Positions 7,763 to 16,378 of a DNA stretch of 64,000 bases are shown piece after piece (within the stretch, counting starts at the first letter, position 1; every line of letters starts with the position of its first letter). The notes below the pieces were generated by a model. That model saw only the letters and a list, made by a program, of their open reading frames with translations. It was not told the origin of the DNA and made no database searches. This stretch comes from CAVSJJ01 sp963728395 (GTDB lineage: Bacteria > Actinomycetota > Actinomycetes > Actinomycetales > Dermatophilaceae), in NCBI GenBank assembly GCA_963728395.1, contig CAVSJJ010000004.1:1-64000 (forward strand). The letters are read 5' to 3'. Position numbers and translations under genes: made by a program.

Positions 7763-9349
7763 TCAGTCCAGGTCGACGACCCTGACCGCGTCGGCGCCCA
7801 CCTCGGCCCCGATGGCCGTGACGATCTCGGCCGGGATGACGCTGTCGACGGTGAGCGCGACGAGCGCCTTGCCGGTCGCGTCGTTGCGGGCGACCTGCAT
7901 GCCGGCGATGTTGATCCCGGCATCGCCGAGGAGCCGCCCGACGGCGCCGACGACGCCGGGGCGGTCCTCGTAGGAGAAGAACGCCATGTGCTGGCTCAGC
8001 GGGACCTCGAGGTCGAAGCCGTTGATGCCGATGACCTTCTGGACCATCTTCGGGCCGGTCAGCGTGCCGGCCACCGAGACGCTCGAGCCGTCGGCGAGCG
8101 TTCCTCGCAGCGTGGTGACATTGCGGAAGTCCTCCGCCACCGGCGAGGTCTGCAGGCGCACCTCGCAGCCGCGCTCCTTCGCGATGAGCGGCGCATTGAC
8201 GTAGGTGACCGGGTCCTCCGTCACGTCGGCGAAGAGGCCCTTGAGCGCGGACAGCTCCCAGATCGAGACGTCGTGCTCGGTGATCTCGCCGTTGACGTCG
8301 ACGTCGAGCTGGACCGGGACCCCGCCCGCGACGGCGGTGAAGATCCGGCCGAGCTTCTCGACGAGGTCCATGCCGGGGCGCACCTCCTCGGCGACGACAC
8401 CGCCGGAGACGTTGACGGCGTCGGGCACGAGGTCGCCGGACAGGGCGAGGCGGACCGACTTCGCGACGGCCACCCCGGCCTTCTCCTGCGCCTCATCCGT
8501 CGACGCGCCGAGGTGCGGGGTGACGACGACCGACTCGAACGCGAACAGGGGGCTCTCGGTCGTCGGCTCGGCGGCGAAGACGTCGAGGCCGGCGCCGGCG
8601 ACCCGGCCCTCGGCGATGGCGGTGGCGAGGGCCTCCTCGTCGATGATCCCCCCGCGGGCAGCATTGACGATGCGCACGGTGGGCTTGACCTTCGTCAGCG
8701 CCTCGGCACCGATGAGGCCGACGGTCTCGGCGTTCTTGGGCAGGTGGACGGTGATGAAGTCGGACTCGGCAAGCAGCTCGTCGAGGGACACCAGGCGGGC
8801 GCCCACCTGCCCGGCGCGCTGGGCCGAGACATACGGGTCGTAGGCGAGGATCTCGACGCCGAAGCCCTTGAGCCGCTCGGCGACGAGCTGGCCGATCCGG
8901 CCGAAGCCGACGATGCCGACGGTCTTGTCGAGCAGCTCGATGCCGCCGTAGGCGCTGCGCTTCCACGCACCGCCCTTGAGTGCCTCGTTGGCGGGGGCGA
9001 TGTTGCGGGCCGTCGCGAGGAGCAGGCCGATGGCGAGCTCGGCGGCGCTCGTGATGTTCGAGGTGGGGGCGTTGACGACCATGACGCCGGCCTTCGTCGC
9101 GGCATCGACGTCGACGTTGTCGAGCCCGACGCCGGCACGCGCGATGACCTTGAGGTTCTTGGCGGCGGCGATCGCCTCGGCGTCCATCTTCGTCGCCGAG
9201 CGGATGAGGACCGCGTCGACGCCGTCGAGGGCCGGCAGCAGCCGGGATCGGTCCGCACCGTCGGTGTTCCGGATCTCGAAGTCCGGTCCGAGGGCGTCGA
9301 CCGTGGCGGGCGAGAGCGCTTCGGCGATGAGGACGACTGGCTTGGTCAC
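7763..9349 (-). CDS. serA: D-3-phosphoglycerate dehydrogenase
   Basis: The 528-residue protein catalyses the first step of serine synthesis, NAD-dependent oxidation of 3-phosphoglycerate. The N-terminal substrate domain and NAD domain carry GFGRIGQLVAERL (about residue 150), VNAARGGIIDEEAL and TPHLGASTDEAQEKAG (catalytic His). Residues from about 320 form the intervening allosteric domain. The C-terminal 75 residues are an ACT domain (FSYEDRPGVVGAVGRLLGDAG) expected to sense serine. This three-part long form is the one known from M. tuberculosis. It lies between ilvC and leuB, as in other actinobacteria, but is separated from ilvC by a palindrome-rich gap and probably has its own promoter. 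Confidence 0.95.
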   Translation of the reverse strand: MTKPVVLIAEALSPATVDALGPDFEIRNTDGADRSRLLPALDGVDAVLIRSATKMDAEAIAAAKNLKVIARAGVGLDNVDVDAATKAGVMVVNAPTSNITSAAELAIGLLLATARNIAPANEALKGGAWKRSAYGGIELLDKTVGIVGFGRIGQLVAERLKGFGVEILAYDPYVSAQRAGQVGARLVSLDELLAESDFITVHLPKNAETVGLIGAEALTKVKPTVRIVNAARGGIIDEEALATAIAEGRVAGAGLDVFAAEPTTESPLFAFESVVVTPHLGASTDEAQEKAGVAVAKSVRLALSGDLVPDAVNVSGGVVAEEVRPGMDLVEKLGRIFTAVAGGVPVQLDVDVNGEITEHDVSIWELSALKGLFADVTEDPVTYVNAPLIAKERGCEVRLQTSPVAEDFRNVTTLRGTLADGSSVSVAGTLTGPKMVQKVIGINGFDLEVPLSQHMAFFSYEDRPGVVGAVGRLLGDAGINIAGMQVARNDATGKALVALTVDSVIPAEIVTAIGAEVGADAVRVVDLD

Positions 9350-9403
9350 GTGGGGCCCTTCTTCGGTGGGGACCCGGCCGGTATGCCGCCAGGCTGGGTC
9401 GGA

Positions 9404-9429
9404 CCACCCTCACCCCTTCGGGGAGGGTG
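9404..9429 (-). repeat. TTCG-loop hairpin upstream of serA
   Basis: CACCCT and AGGGTG enclose CCCC-TTCG-GGGG with a two-base bulge, giving a stable UUCG-tetraloop type hairpin. It lies 55-80 bases upstream of the serA start and could be a leader structure or the far end of the ilvC terminator region. Role unknown. Confidence 0.4.
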
Positions 9430-9577
9430 TGGCACGCCGGCGTACCTGGCGCCCATCGTATGGGCGATGCCACATGCCGGACACCTCGACCATCATGTGG
9501 ATGCCGGTGGCGCTTGGCCAGGTCCACGAGCACCCGTCACCGCGCCGGCCGACCCGCTCCACGGACAGGTTCCTGCC

Positions 9578-9639
9578 GGACGGGGGTGTTGCAACACCCC
9601 CGTCCTGCACGAACCTCTGCTAGCAGAGGTTCGTGCAGG
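9578..9639. repeat. Two abutting perfect palindromes between ilvC and serA
   Basis: A 28-bp perfect palindrome (9578-9605, centre GTTGCAAC) is followed at once by a 36-bp perfect palindrome (9604-9639, centre GCTAGC), neither with a loop. The arm AGGTTC..TGC recurs three times (from 9568, 9604 and 9627), so the first palindrome extends imperfectly leftward. It lies 38 bases past the ilvC stop and could terminate ilvC, but loop-free arms and the absence of a T tract are unlike an ordinary terminator. Confidence 0.75.
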
Positions 9640-9676
9640 GGCTGCGATCGAGACCGGGTGGTGGGAGCGGCGGCGC

Positions 9677-10708
9677 TCAGCGGGCCGCGGAGCCCTCGGT
9701 GTAGTCGGCGTCCTGGCCGGTGTCGACCCACGCCATGAGCTTGCGCAGCTCGCGGCCGGTCGCCTCGATCGGGTGCGTGGCCCCCCGCTCCCGCAGCGCG
9801 GTGAACTCCGGAGCACCGGCGTCCTGGTCCGCGATGAACCGGCGGGCGAAGCTGCCGTCCCGGATGTCGGCGAGGACGGCCCGCATGTTGTCCTTGACGT
9901 GGCTGTCGATGATCCGCGGCCCCGAGACGTAGTCGCCGTACTCGGCGGTGTCGGACACCGACCAGCGCTGCTTGGCGATGCCGCCCTCGACCATGAGGTC
10001 GACGATGAGCTTCACCTCGTGCAGGCACTCGAAGTAGGCGACCTCGGGCTGGTAGCCCGCCTCGGTGAGGGTCTCGAAGCCGTACATGATCAGCTGGCTC
10101 AGGCCACCACAGAGGACGGACTGCTCGCCGAAGAGGTCGGTTTCGCACTCCTCGGTGAACGTCGTCGCGATGCCGCCGGCCCGGAGTCCGCCGATGGCCT
10201 TGGCGTAGGACTTGGTCAGCTCGAAGGCCTGGCCGCTCGCGTCCTGCTCGACGGCGAGGAGCACCGGGACCCCGCGCCCGTCGACGAACTCGCGGCGGAC
10301 GAGGTGGCCGGGGCCTTTGGGCGCGACCATGATGACGTCGGAGCCGGCCTCGGGCTCGATGTAGCCGAACCGGATGTTGAAGCCGTGGCCGAACAGCAGG
10401 GCCGTCCCCTCGTTGAGGTTGGGCCTGATGTGGTCGGCGTAGACGTGCCGCTGGACCTGGTCCGGCGTGAGGATGACGACGAGGTCGGCCTCCTTGACGG
10501 CGTCGGCGACGGAGCGGACGCGCAGGCCCTCGGCCTCGGCCTTCGGGCGGGACGCGCTGCCCTCGGCGAGGCCGACGCGGACGTCGACGCCCGAGTCGCG
10601 CAGGTTGAGCGAGTGGGCGTGGCCCTGGCTGCCGTAGCCGATGACCGCGACCTTGCGGCCCTGGATGATCGACAGGTCGGCGTCGTCGTCGTAGTACATG
10701 TCGGCCAT
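9677..10708 (-). CDS. ilvC: Ketol-acid reductoisomerase (class I)
   Basis: The 343-residue enzyme converts acetolactate or acetohydroxybutyrate to the dihydroxy acid with NADPH in Val/Leu/Ile synthesis. The Rossmann motif is GYGSQGHAHSLNLRDSG (about residue 25). GHGFNIRFG and VAPKGPGHLVRREF follow, and the helical knot domain carries the metal ligands (DLFGEQSVLCGG; ECLHEVKLIVDLMVEGG). Length fits class I KARI. It is the last gene of the ilvB-ilvN-ilvC run. The start at 10708 is an ATG shortly after GGAGAGGCC. The gap to ilvN (10709-10797) holds one copy of the enriched GTATGCCG octamer but no hairpin, so co-transcription is expected. Confidence 0.97.
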   Translation of the reverse strand: MADMYYDDDADLSIIQGRKVAVIGYGSQGHAHSLNLRDSGVDVRVGLAEGSASRPKAEAEGLRVRSVADAVKEADLVVILTPDQVQRHVYADHIRPNLNEGTALLFGHGFNIRFGYIEPEAGSDVIMVAPKGPGHLVRREFVDGRGVPVLLAVEQDASGQAFELTKSYAKAIGGLRAGGIATTFTEECETDLFGEQSVLCGGLSQLIMYGFETLTEAGYQPEVAYFECLHEVKLIVDLMVEGGIAKQRWSVSDTAEYGDYVSGPRIIDSHVKDNMRAVLADIRDGSFARRFIADQDAGAPEFTALRERGATHPIEATGRELRKLMAWVDTGQDADYTEGSAAR

Positions 10709-10797
10709 GGGTCAGGCCTCTCCTTCGTGGTGGGTCGGTCGATGCGTGGGTCGGGTCGAGGGTATGCCGTGCCGGGCCACCCTCGGCGCGGTGTCCG

Positions 10798-11310
10798 TCA
10801 GGCGCTGCGCAGCGCCCGGTCGGTGATGGAGCGTGGTCCGCGGCCGATGGCGACCATGCCGGACTGGACGAGCTCCTTGACGCCGTAGGGGTCGAGGACG
10901 TCGAGGAGGGCGCCGAGCTTCTCGGTCGTGCCGGTCGCCTCGATCGTCAGGGACTCGGTGGCGACGTCGACGATCTTCGCGCGGAACATCTGGACCATCT
11001 CCAGGACCTGGCTGCGCGTCGCCGCGTCAGCCCGGACCTTGATGAGCATGACCTGGCGCTGGACGGCCGCGCCGCCCTCGAGCTCGACGACCTTGAGCAC
11101 CTCGACGAGCTTGTTGAGCTGCTTGGTCACCTGCTCGAGCGGGAGGTCCTCGACGTCGACGACGACGGTCATCCGGGAGATCTCGGGGTGCTCGGTCTCG
11201 CCCACGGCGAGCGAGTCGATGTTGAAACCGCGCCGCGAGAACAGGCCGGCGATCCGGGCGAGGACGCCCGGCTTGTTCTCGACGAGCACGGACAGGGTGT
11301 GCTTGGACAT
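10798..11310 (-). CDS. ilvN: Acetolactate synthase small (regulatory) subunit
   Basis: The 170-residue protein starts MSKHTLSVLVENKPGVLARIAGLFSRRGFN, the classic ACT-domain start of IlvN/IlvH, and has a second ferredoxin-like domain in the C-terminal half (LIKVRADAATRSQVLEM). It binds the large subunit in the cytoplasm and confers valine feedback inhibition. ATG 11310 is preferred over a longer frame from 11391 because the conserved family start lies there. It follows ilvB with a 46-base gap and precedes ilvC. Standard length. Confidence 0.95.
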   Translation of the reverse strand: MSKHTLSVLVENKPGVLARIAGLFSRRGFNIDSLAVGETEHPEISRMTVVVDVEDLPLEQVTKQLNKLVEVLKVVELEGGAAVQRQVMLIKVRADAATRSQVLEMVQMFRAKIVDVATESLTIEATGTTEKLGALLDVLDPYGVKELVQSGMVAIGRGPRSITDRALRSA

Positions 11311-11356
11311 GGCGTACGGCCTTCTGCTCTCGTGAGGCTGACTGGGAAGGACCGGC

Positions 11357-13270
11357 TCAGCCGGCGGGGTCCGGGATCGGTGCCGACGCATCCGGGCCGG
11401 CGTCGGTGCTGTGGTCGGCGTCCTCGGCCTGCTCGACCGCCTCGGACTCCTCGCGGTCCCACTGCGGCGCGGTGTTCTTCGCCAGAAGGATGGCGTCGTT
11501 GCTCACGCCGGCCGGGACCATCGGCCAGACCATGGCGTCGCGGTGGACGACGAAGTCGATGACGACCGGCCGGTCGGTCACCTCCATCGCCCTGGCGATC
11601 GTGTCGTCGACATCCTCCGGACGCTCGCAGCGCAGCCCCACGCAGCCGTAGGCCTCGGCGAGCTTGACGAAGTCCGGCGTGCGGCCGCCGACCGAGGTGT
11701 GCAGGTCGGTGTTGGAGTAGCGCTCGTTGTAGAACAGCGACTGCCACTGGCGGACCATGCCGAGGCTGGAGTTGTTGATGAGGGCGATCTTGATCGGGAT
11801 GTCGTTGATGACGCAGGTCGCGAGCTCCTGGTTCGTCATCTGGAAGCAGCCGTCACCGTCGATGGCCCACACCTGCCGGTCCGGCTGGCTCACCTGGGCA
11901 CCCATCGCGGCCGGAACGGCATACCCCATCGTCCCCAGGCCACCGGAGTTGAGCCAGGCATTCGGCCGCTCGTAGGCGATGAACTGCGACGCCCACATCT
12001 GGTGCTGCCCCACGCCGGCGACGTAGACGGCGTCCGGGCCGGCGAGCGCCCCGAGCCGCTCGAGGACGTACTGCGGTGACAAGGTGCCGTCCTCGCTCGG
12101 GGTGTAGCCGACGGGGAAGGTCCGCTTCCAGCCCGCGACCCGCTCGCGCCAGGCGGTGTAGTCGCCGCCGTTGCCCGCGTCGATGTCGGCGTCGACGGCC
12201 TCGATGAGGTCGGCGATGACGGCCTTGCAGTCGCCGACGATCGGCACGTCGGCCTTGCGGTTCTTGCTGATCTCTGCGGGGTCGATGTCGGCGTGGATGA
12301 TCTTCGCCTCGGGCGCGAAGGTCGACAGCTGCCCGGTCACCCGGTCGTCGAATCGGGCGCCGAGGGCCACGATGAGATCGCTCTTCTGCAGGCCGGCCAC
12401 GGCGGACACGGACCCGTGCATGCCCGGCATGCCGAGGTGGAGCTCGTGGCTGTCGGGCAGCGCGCCGCGGGCCATGAGCGTCGTCACGAGGGGGATCCGG
12501 GTGAGGTCGACGAAGCGGCGCAGCTCCTCGGACGCGCGGGCCCGGATGACGCCGCCGCCGACGTAGAGGATGGGGCGCTCCGCCTCGGCGATGAGCCGGG
12601 CCGCCTCCCGGATCTGCTTGTTGTGCGGCCGGGTGACCGGGTGGTAGCCGGGCAGCTCGATCCGCGGCGGCCAGGCGAAGGTCGTCTTGGCCTGAAGGAT
12701 GTCCTTGGGCAGGTCGACGAGCACCGGCCCGGGCCGGCCGGTGCCGGCGATGTGGAAGGCCTCGGCCATGACGCGGGGGATGTCCGCCGGGTCGGTCACG
12801 AGGTAGTTGTGCTTCGTGATCGGCATCGTGATGCCCCGGATGTCGGCCTCCTGGAACGCGTCGGTCCCGATCGCGCCCGAGCTCACCTGGCCGGTGATCG
12901 CGACGATCGGCACCGAGTCCATGTAGGCGTCGGCGATGGCCGTGACGAGGTTCGTCGCTCCGGGCCCGGACGTCGCCATGCAGACGCCGACCTTGCCGCT
13001 CGCCGAGGCGTAGCCCTCCGCGGCATGCCCGGCGCCCTGCTCGTGCCGGACGAGGATGTGCCGGACCTTGACCGAGTCCAGCAGTGGGTCGTAGGCGGGC
13101 AGGATCGTGCCGCCCGGGATGCCGAACACGGTGTCGACCTCCAACGCCTCGAGCGACAGCACGAGGCTCTGCGCACCCGTGACCTCGATCGGGGCCTTCA
13201 CGCGGGCCTGCTGGGGCATCTGCGCGGGCGAGGGCACGCTCCGAGGAGCCGCCGTCTGGGTGTCACTCAC
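11357..13270 (-). CDS. ilvB: Acetolactate synthase large (catalytic) subunit
   Basis: The 637-residue ThDP enzyme condenses pyruvate with pyruvate or 2-oxobutyrate, the committed step of Val/Leu/Ile synthesis. The catalytic glutamate is in VRHEQGAGHAAEGYA (about residue 85). FAD-contact segments lie mid-protein. The ThDP-Mg motif begins WAIDGDGCFQMTNQELAT and ends with INNSSLGMVRQWQ. The first ~35 residues are a low-complexity extension common in actinobacterial homologues. Its leader contains a Val/Leu peptide and a terminator (entries at 13445-13483 and 13381-13421), so expression of ilvB-ilvN-ilvC is probably attenuated by branched-chain aminoacyl-tRNA supply. Confidence 0.97.
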   Translation of the reverse strand: MSDTQTAAPRSVPSPAQMPQQARVKAPIEVTGAQSLVLSLEALEVDTVFGIPGGTILPAYDPLLDSVKVRHILVRHEQGAGHAAEGYASASGKVGVCMATSGPGATNLVTAIADAYMDSVPIVAITGQVSSGAIGTDAFQEADIRGITMPITKHNYLVTDPADIPRVMAEAFHIAGTGRPGPVLVDLPKDILQAKTTFAWPPRIELPGYHPVTRPHNKQIREAARLIAEAERPILYVGGGVIRARASEELRRFVDLTRIPLVTTLMARGALPDSHELHLGMPGMHGSVSAVAGLQKSDLIVALGARFDDRVTGQLSTFAPEAKIIHADIDPAEISKNRKADVPIVGDCKAVIADLIEAVDADIDAGNGGDYTAWRERVAGWKRTFPVGYTPSEDGTLSPQYVLERLGALAGPDAVYVAGVGQHQMWASQFIAYERPNAWLNSGGLGTMGYAVPAAMGAQVSQPDRQVWAIDGDGCFQMTNQELATCVINDIPIKIALINNSSLGMVRQWQSLFYNERYSNTDLHTSVGGRTPDFVKLAEAYGCVGLRCERPEDVDDTIARAMEVTDRPVVIDFVVHRDAMVWPMVPAGVSNDAILLAKNTAPQWDREESEAVEQAEDADHSTDAGPDASAPIPDPAG

Positions 13271-13380
13271 GTCGTCACCGCTTCCTGGGTGTCACTGCTG
13301 GTCCCTGCATTGTCGCGCCTGGCTCCGCTCGGGTCTCGCGGATCCGGGCGCGGGGTGTGGCCCGGCCCGGGTCGGCCCAC

Positions 13381-13421
13381 AAAAAAACCCCCCAGTCCCG
13401 GTGTGGTGGGACGACGGAGGG
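13381..13421 (-). terminator. ilvB leader attenuator (terminator with T7)
   Basis: On the minus strand CCCTCC...GTCCC pairs with GGGAC...GGGGGG around an ACCACACC loop, with a small bulge. The stem is followed directly by seven T residues (13387-13381). It lies 24 bases after the leader-peptide stop and 110 bases before ilvB. A second possible stem across the leader stop (GGCTG with CCAGCC) would serve as the alternative fold. This is the layout of a ribosome-mediated attenuator. Confidence 0.85.
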
Positions 13422-13444
13422 CGCGCGCTCGGCGGGCTGGTCGA

Positions 13445-13483
13445 TCAGCCGGCGCGCTGGGAAAGTACGAGGACTCGGGCCAC
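13445..13483 (-). CDS. ilvB leader peptide (attenuation)
   Basis: GTG at 13483 is preceded at 7 bases by GGGAGAG and encodes MARVLVLSQRAG, then TGA. Four consecutive codons GTC-CTC-GTA-CTT specify Val-Leu-Val-Leu, with GTA and CTT rare in this genome, so stalling at low charged tRNA-Val/Leu is expected. Similar short Val/Leu/Ile-rich leader peptides upstream of ilvB are known in other actinobacteria. A TTGACA hexamer at 13518-13513 might be part of the promoter. Confidence 0.85.
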   Translation of the reverse strand: MARVLVLSQRAG

Positions 13484-13707
13484 GCGAGAACTCTCCCGCG
13501 CGGCGCCTGAGGTGTCAATCACTGAGACGGCTCGTCCCAGCATCCGGAAGCGCCGGGGTGTGCGGCGCTGTGGTCCTGGCCCCCCGAGGGCGACGGAGGA
13601 CTCGGGCGGCGATCGTGTGGCGGTGGGCGACCCCACCGGCACAATGAGCCGCTACCGAATGCCTCCCGGTAGCCGACCCGGGCCCCGGATCGACCCAGAG
13701 GAGACCC

Positions 13708-14805
13708 ATGTCGACGCAGGTCGCCATCGTCTTCTGGACCGTCGTCGCGGTCCGGTTCCTCCTCCCGCTGCTCATCCCCCGCTACCCGCTGCCGGCGATC
13801 ATCGGCTGCCTCGTCGTCGACGGCGTCGACCAGTCCGTCTTCCAGACCTTCGGCTTCGACCCACCGGGGTACCAGGGCTACGACAAGGCAATGGACGTCT
13901 ACTACCTGGCGGTGGCGTACCTCGCGACGATGCGGAACTGGACGCGGGGCAGCGCCACCGTCCTCGCGACGTTCCTGTTCTTCTACCGGATGACCGGGGT
14001 CGTCGCCTTCGAGCTGGGGCACTGGCGCCCGCTCCTGCTCATCTTCCCCAACACCTTCGAGTACTTCTTCATCGCCTACGAGACCATCCGGGCCCGCTGG
14101 GACCCGCGGCGCTTCGACACCCGGTTCTGGGTCCTCACCGCCGCCGCCGTCTGGATCGTCGTCAAGCTGCCCCAGGAGTACTGGATCCACATCGCCCAGC
14201 TCGACCTCACCGACACCATCCGTAACGTCGGTTGGTTCGGCCCCGCCCTCGTCGCCGCGCTCCTCGCCCTCGCGGGCGTCGCCTGGTTCGTCGTCCGCCC
14301 CGGGCTCGTGCCGCCCAGCTGGCCACTGCGCATCGCCGCCGATCCGCTGCCCGAGGTGGTGGACACCGCCGCCGAGCGCGACGCGTGGACCGCGACGAAC
14401 GGCCGGGTGTGGTCGCCGGCGACGCTCGAGAAGGTCGGCCTGGTCGGCCTCATCGCGGTCATCTACGGCCAGGTGCTGCCGGGGCTGAGGGTGAGCAGTC
14501 TCCAGCTCTTCGTCGGCATCGCCGTCTACGTCGTCGTCAACGCCGCGATCAGCCTCGCCGGCGCGCGGCGCTCGATGTCCCGGGAGGGGGCCGCGGCGGC
14601 CTTCGGGGTCCGGCTCGTCATCAACACCGGGCTCGTCCTCGTCGCCAGGACGCTCCTGGGCGGGGGGGCGATGCCGGTCGTCGACACCCTCTTCTTCGTC
14701 ATGCTGCTCAGCCTGCTGACGGCGTTGCATGACCGGTACGCCCCGGTCGATGCCACCCGGCGCCAGCTCGACGTGACCGGGCCGCCGCCGACGGTGCCGG
14801 CCTGA
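13708..14805 (+). CDS. Uncharacterised polytopic membrane protein
   Basis: I do not recognise a named family. The 365-residue protein has about nine hydrophobic segments. They begin at VAIVFWTVVAVRFLLPLLIPRY (a likely signal anchor) and include FFIAYETI, ALVAALLALAGVAWFVV, GLIAVIYGQVLPGL and TLFFVMLLSLL. A conserved-looking acidic loop (DGVDQSVFQTFGFDPPGYQGYDKAMD) follows the second segment. A short hydrophilic loop (TAAERDAWTATNGRVWSP) sits between segments 6 and 7. AGGAG lies just before the ATG at 13708. It is divergent from the ilvB leader, and its stop is one base from the stop of the convergent ABC permease, so there is no room for a separate terminator. Confidence 0.7.
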   Translation: MSTQVAIVFWTVVAVRFLLPLLIPRYPLPAIIGCLVVDGVDQSVFQTFGFDPPGYQGYDKAMDVYYLAVAYLATMRNWTRGSATVLATFLFFYRMTGVVAFELGHWRPLLLIFPNTFEYFFIAYETIRARWDPRRFDTRFWVLTAAAVWIVVKLPQEYWIHIAQLDLTDTIRNVGWFGPALVAALLALAGVAWFVVRPGLVPPSWPLRIAADPLPEVVDTAAERDAWTATNGRVWSPATLEKVGLVGLIAVIYGQVLPGLRVSSLQLFVGIAVYVVVNAAISLAGARRSMSREGAAAAFGVRLVINTGLVLVARTLLGGGAMPVVDTLFFVMLLSLLTALHDRYAPVDATRRQLDVTGPPPTVPA

Positions 14806-14806
14806 G

Positions 14807-16378
14807 CTACATCTGGGCGCGAGCGAGGAGCTCGAGCATCTCCGGCCCCTTCCGGTCCAGACGCCGGCCGCCGGCGACGACGCTCACCGTGAGGACGACC
14901 ACGCCCCACCCCATGCCGAACGCGACGGCCCCCCAGCGCCACGCGGTCCCGGACAGCACGACCGCCGCGACGATGACCGGGATGAGCAGCACCGTCGGCG
15001 CGACGAACGAGACCAGGGCCGTCAGACAGCCCTGGGCGGCCGCCCCCGACTGCGCCGCGAACGGGTTGCCGCCGGTGCGCGGTGCGGTGCCCGGCATGAT
15101 CGCGCCGACGTATGCCGCGACCCCCATGCTGCACAGCAGGCCGGAGACGACGACGGCCAGCCAGGCCGCGGGGTGCGCGACGAGGCCGAGGGCGACGGCC
15201 GCGGCATACGCGCCGAGGGTGAGCGGGCCGAAGACGACGGCCGAGGCGATGACCCGGCCGAGCCGGTCGTCGATGCCACGCACCCCCACCCCGAGGTGCA
15301 GCCACCAGGGCGGCCCGTCGAACGCGAGGTCGTTCATCAGCGTGAGGCCGGAGAAGACGGCGAGGACGACGGCGCCCATCGGGGCCAGCGGGCCCGCCTG
15401 GCCGGTGAGAAGACCCTGGCCGATGAACACGACGGGGAGGACGACCGTCCGCAGCCCGATGCTGACCAGACGGCTGTCCCGGCGCCAGGCGCGCACCCGG
15501 CGGACGGCGATCGCGGCGGCGGGGCCGGTGCCGAGCAGGCGGGGCAGGAGCCGCCCACTGCCGATCCGCTGACCCCCCGCCTCGACGAGGGGCGAGGTGA
15601 GCACCCGGGCGAGCAGCCGGGTCCACCAGGACCACAGGCCCGCGATGAGCGCGACGGCGAGGGCGAGACGGATCAGGGCGGCCCACCACCGCCCGTGGGC
15701 GACGTCGTCGGGAAGCACCCAGGCCCAGCCGACCGGCGTCCAGCCGGCGAGGACCGCCATCCGGCTCGCGTCGAGGCTGGCAGGGTCGAGCCGGGTGACC
15801 CCCCGGCCGAGCAGGAGGTTGAGGCCCATCGGTGCGAGGGTGACACCGGCGATGATGACCGCGCCGATCTCGCGCCCTCGACGCGAGGTCATGATCCGGG
15901 CCAGCCCCGTCGTGACGACCCGCGAGAGCAGGACCGCCGTCGAGACCCCGAGGACGGCGGCGACGAGGGCCGCGGCCGTGGCGGCCGGATCGGCGAGCCA
16001 GGAGAGGACCTGGGCCAGGGCCAGCCCGAGCGTGAAAACGGCCGGGACGCCGACGAATGCCGCGGCGAACTGGCCCCGGACCAGCTCCCGGGCGGTGATC
16101 GGCAGCACCGCGAACCGGGCCGGGTCGAGGGTCTGGTCCACGCCGGCCGCGACGAGGGAGAGGACGGCCCACATGAGGGTGAGGGTCGCGAAGATCGGCA
16201 CCGTCGACGAGACGACCCGCAACGGCTGCTCGGCGAGTAGGACGAGGGTGGGGATGAAGACGACCCAGCCGAGGAGCGCGGCGACGCCGCCGACCACGGT
16301 CGCGGCCATCCGCGGCGGGCTGTGTCGCAGCCCCTGCCGCCACAGGGTGAGCCGCAGCCGGACTAGGAGCCCAACCAC
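14807..16378 (-). CDS. ABC transporter membrane protein (ABC-2-like exporter)
   Basis: The 523-residue protein has two halves, each with about five to six hydrophobic segments (for example VVGGVAALLGWVVFIPTLVLL and GQFAAAFVGVPAVFTLGLALA in the first). A hydrophilic middle carries the coupling region (GPAAAIAVRRVRAWRRDSR). It is the membrane partner of the ATP-binding protein just upstream. GTG 16378 overlaps that gene by 16 bases, which signals translational coupling. The ATPase type points to export rather than uptake, and no substrate-binding protein is nearby. Substrate cannot be told from sequence. A far upstream start would lie wholly inside the ATPase gene and is rejected. Confidence 0.75.
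   Translation of the reverse strand: MVGLLVRLRLTLWRQGLRHSPPRMAATVVGGVAALLGWVVFIPTLVLLAEQPLRVVSSTVPIFATLTLMWAVLSLVAAGVDQTLDPARFAVLPITARELVRGQFAAAFVGVPAVFTLGLALAQVLSWLADPAATAAALVAAVLGVSTAVLLSRVVTTGLARIMTSRRGREIGAVIIAGVTLAPMGLNLLLGRGVTRLDPASLDASRMAVLAGWTPVGWAWVLPDDVAHGRWWAALIRLALAVALIAGLWSWWTRLLARVLTSPLVEAGGQRIGSGRLLPRLLGTGPAAAIAVRRVRAWRRDSRLVSIGLRTVVLPVVFIGQGLLTGQAGPLAPMGAVVLAVFSGLTLMNDLAFDGPPWWLHLGVGVRGIDDRLGRVIASAVVFGPLTLGAYAAAVALGLVAHPAAWLAVVVSGLLCSMGVAAYVGAIMPGTAPRTGGNPFAAQSGAAAQGCLTALVSFVAPTVLLIPVIVAAVVLSGTAWRWGAVAFGMGWGVVVLTVSVVAGGRRLDRKGPEMLELLARAQM

Noticed and set aside
7988..10888. A 966-codon open frame on the plus strand across serA and ilvC
   Set aside because: It is antisense to two unmistakable genes, is rich in Asp/Arg/Gly as expected from GC-rich mirror reading, and has no domain-like sequence.
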